A stretch of 64,000 nucleotides of DNA. It comes from Lasiosphaeris hirsuta. Its lineage: Eukaryota > Ascomycota > Sordariomycetes > Sordariales > Lasiosphaeriaceae. A program made the position numbers and the translations under genes. Positions 62,267 through 64,000 of this stretch are shown here, one piece after another; within the stretch, counting starts at the first letter, position 1, and each line of letters begins with the position of its first letter. Under the pieces are notes generated by a model. That model saw only the letters and a list, made by a program, of their open reading frames with translations, was not told where the DNA came from and did not search any database. Location: assembly GCA_030549175.1 (NCBI GenBank), contig JAUKUA010000003.1, positions 5,394,001-5,458,000 of the forward strand, given 5' to 3'.

Positions 62267-63418
62267 TTATGCCGTCGCCCGGATTTCAGCAATCTTCTTC
62301 TGGATCCTCTCACCACGCTGGGCGTAGGTGAGCTTGACGGTCTTGTACTTGAGCGACTCCTTCTTCCACTCGGCCTTGCTCTTCTTGGGCTCGTCCGAAT
62401 CCTCTTTCTTCCAGGGGTCCTCGCGGATGGCCTTGTGGGCCTCGGCGTAGAGCTCCTCGAGGCCATCGGCCTCGACATCGTTCTCGATGTACCTACCGAA
62501 CTGGCCCTTGAAGCGCTCCTCATCGTCGTCGGCGAGGGTCTCCATGTACTCAGCAACGTGACCGCCGAAGATGTACTTCTTGAGGGTCTCAGCATCGAGC
62601 TCCTTGGCCTCGATATCGAAGCCAGGGAAACGGTTCTCGGAGTGGGGAATGAGAATACCGCCGTCCGAGGCGCCCTTCATGGCGGCGAAGACGCGGGCAC
62701 CGGTCGAGGTGCGGGCAAGGCCGACATCAAGGAAGGCCTTGAAGGGGCGGCGCTCGCCGTCGTCGGTCTCAGCGGCCTCGGTGAGGGTGTATTCGCCGTC
62801 AGCCTCCTCGACACCAGCAAAGTCCTCATCGAGTCCGAGCTTCTTCAACACACGGCGGGCGATGAGCAGGCCAGTGGCGTAAGCGGCAGCCCAGTTGGTA
62901 AGGCCGTTCTGGATGCCGTAGGCGCGGAGCTCGTGAGCGTAGGCGGCGCAGAAAACTTTGTCGCCAGTGATCTCGGAGGTCACGATCTGCATGATGATGT
63001 CTCGGTTGGTGAAGCGGACCACCAGTCTGTACTTGGGCGCATTGTACTTGTTCTTGGCCTGGGTGATGAGCCTCTTGCGGGCATAGTAGTCGGTCTTGCC
63101 TTCTCTTCTGCGGCGGTACTTCGTCTGGAAGCGACTGTCATGGCTGTTAGCACCCTCGCGGCGCAATGATTGTATTTTCGGAGCGAGGAAGAGAGAAGAG
63201 AATGAGACTTACCTGAAGTACGCACTGTTCTTGACCAGCTTGTGGAAAACCTGGTGTTCAAAATCCCCGAGTCAGCAATTAGCGCTTCAGAATTCTCCTT
63301 CCGAAGCATCTTGCATTGACTCTCTATCTCTCGCGGAGACAGATGAACGTATCACTTAGGTGCAATGCCATCAAGTCATGATGGCACGCAGCACCGGAGC
63401 TAGAATTCAACTTACCAT
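62267..63418 (-). CDS. RPL5: Cytosolic ribosomal protein L5 (uL18)
   Basis: Three exons (63418-63416, 63250-63213, 63134-62267) give 302 residues. The joined start [20 protein letters not shown] and [19 protein letters not shown] are the eukaryotic L5 N-terminus. Further family segments are [36 protein letters not shown] and [20 protein letters not shown], with a basic C-terminus. L5 binds 5S rRNA with L11 and enters the 60S subunit as a preassembled particle. The first coding exon is the ATG alone, an arrangement seen in other fungal ribosomal-protein genes. An ARCCCTAA box lies 119 bp upstream of the ATG. The gene is divergent from the HAD-like gene. Identification is certain. Confidence 0.97.
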
Positions 63419-63785
63419 CTTGACGGCTGTTGCTGGGTGATACAACAGGTCGGACGTTGCTACGTGGAAGAAGAGGACACGAAATTCGAGATGGCCAAAT
63501 AATTTGGTGGGCTGAAATTTAGAAATCCACCCCAACAGCCCTAAGGTGCAGGTGGGCGGTGGGGGACGAGGGCGGGGCAGAGGAGCGCGACGAGCGATTA
63601 CGTAACCAAGTACTTTTGTACTGCGGCGGGGCGTTCTGTCAGCGAGAGCCGAGGTTCCCACACCCGCCGAGCGAGTTCTGGCCAAGACCTGACCCGTTCG
63701 TCCAAGTTGACTTCGAGTCGACCGCGAATCGCAGGGTGATGGCTTCTATATCGGAAGCTGGCATTCGAGGAGTGAGGTAGAAACC
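63419..63785. promoter_or_regulatory. Divergent promoter region of RPL5 and the HAD-like gene
   Basis: 367 bp between start codons. It contains AGCCCTAA at 63537-63544, an exact match to the ARCCCTAA telobox of ascomycete ribosomal-protein promoters, and C-rich sequence on the RPL5 coding strand. Confidence 0.65.
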
Positions 63786-64000
63786 ATGCTGTCGGACGAG
63801 TTCTCCGTAGACACCATTCTCGAGGCAATTGACGAGATGGCGCCCCCCAAGCGGCCCAAAGTTGTCCTCTTCGACATTGGCGGTGTCTGTGTAAGTCACC
63901 TGCGCCATGGATGCTCACTTTATACCCCCCAAACACTAACAATCCGCCTAGGTCATCTCCCCCTTCCAATCCATCCTCAATTACGAACTCAGCCTCGGCA
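63786..64000 (+). CDS. HAD-superfamily hydrolase-like protein, 5' end only
   Basis: Exon one (63786-63890) and the beginning of exon two (63952 to the window edge) give MLSDEFSVDTILEAIDEMAP, then PKRPKVVLFDIGGVCVISPF and further residues. The segment VVLFDIGGV is the first HAD motif; here the second motif aspartate position of the usual DxD is replaced (DIGGV), as in several HAD-like epoxide-hydrolase/ACAD10-type proteins. The intron is 61 nt with a CACTAACA branch site. The gene continues beyond the window, so substrate and length are unknown. Orientation is divergent from RPL5. Confidence 0.75.
   Translation, partial: MLSDEFSVDTILEAIDEMAPPKRPKVVLFDIGGVCVSHLRHGCSLYTPQTLTIRLGHLPLPIHPQLRTQPR

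Noticed and set aside
62435..63169. 244-codon open frame on the + strand opposite RPL5
   Set aside because: Antisense shadow of a highly codon-biased ribosomal protein gene.

Overview
The window is nuclear DNA of a filamentous ascomycete, most likely a sordariomycete (Sordariales-like). The evidence is dense short spliceosomal introns (about 48-130 nt, GTANGT/GTGAGT donors, CTAAC or CTGAC branch sites, AG acceptors), fungal-type proteins and a fungal promoter architecture. No bacterial, viral or transposon gene was recognised. The species cannot be named from the sequence alone.

Layout, left to right. 1-6434 holds no recognisable protein gene and probably contains the promoter and a long leader of GSK-3 (6435-7927 +). 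Then come the nuclear cap-binding subunit CBP80 (9493-12154 +), the splicing factor SF3B4/Hsh49 (13246-14447 -), a five-exon gene for the mitochondrial import protein Tom7 (14881-15289 +) and a mitochondrial FAD/folate-type carrier (15782-16832 +). An intron-containing tRNA-Pro(AGG) lies at 17743-17834. About 15 kb without a recognisable gene follows, ending at a four-finger C2H2 transcription factor (33037-34846 +). URM1 (37274-37805 -) and ELP2 (38332-41009 +) form a divergent pair. Next are a small serine palmitoyltransferase subunit-like protein (41582-41984 -), a mitochondrial GGQ-domain release factor (42455-43262 +), actin (43855-45520 -), the Hsp70 exchange factor FES1 (47447-48187 +) and mitochondrial ribosomal protein uL5m (48473-49674 -). 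An island of decayed genes (50030 to about 56175) holds a broken DUF7025/AAA-type gene and a broken STAND/NLR-like gene. The window closes with a large leucine-rich-repeat protein (56876-60622 -), ribosomal protein L5/uL18 (62267-63418 -) and the 5' end of a HAD-like hydrolase (63786 to the edge, +).

Most genes are conserved housekeeping genes of RNA processing, translation, mitochondria and cytoskeleton. Two features stand out. First, URM1 and ELP2 act in the two arms of one tRNA modification (the 2-thio group and the 5-methoxycarbonylmethyl group of wobble uridine) and are transcribed divergently from one short intergenic region. Second, the 50-56 kb island contains two members of expandable fungal gene families, one with four in-frame stops, three to four of which could be explained by CpA-to-TpA changes in glutamine codons. 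Several small genes (Tom7, Urm1, the SPT subunit) are split into such short exons that they are invisible as open reading frames and were found by joining splice sites by eye. All exon boundaries are manual predictions; no transcript data were available.
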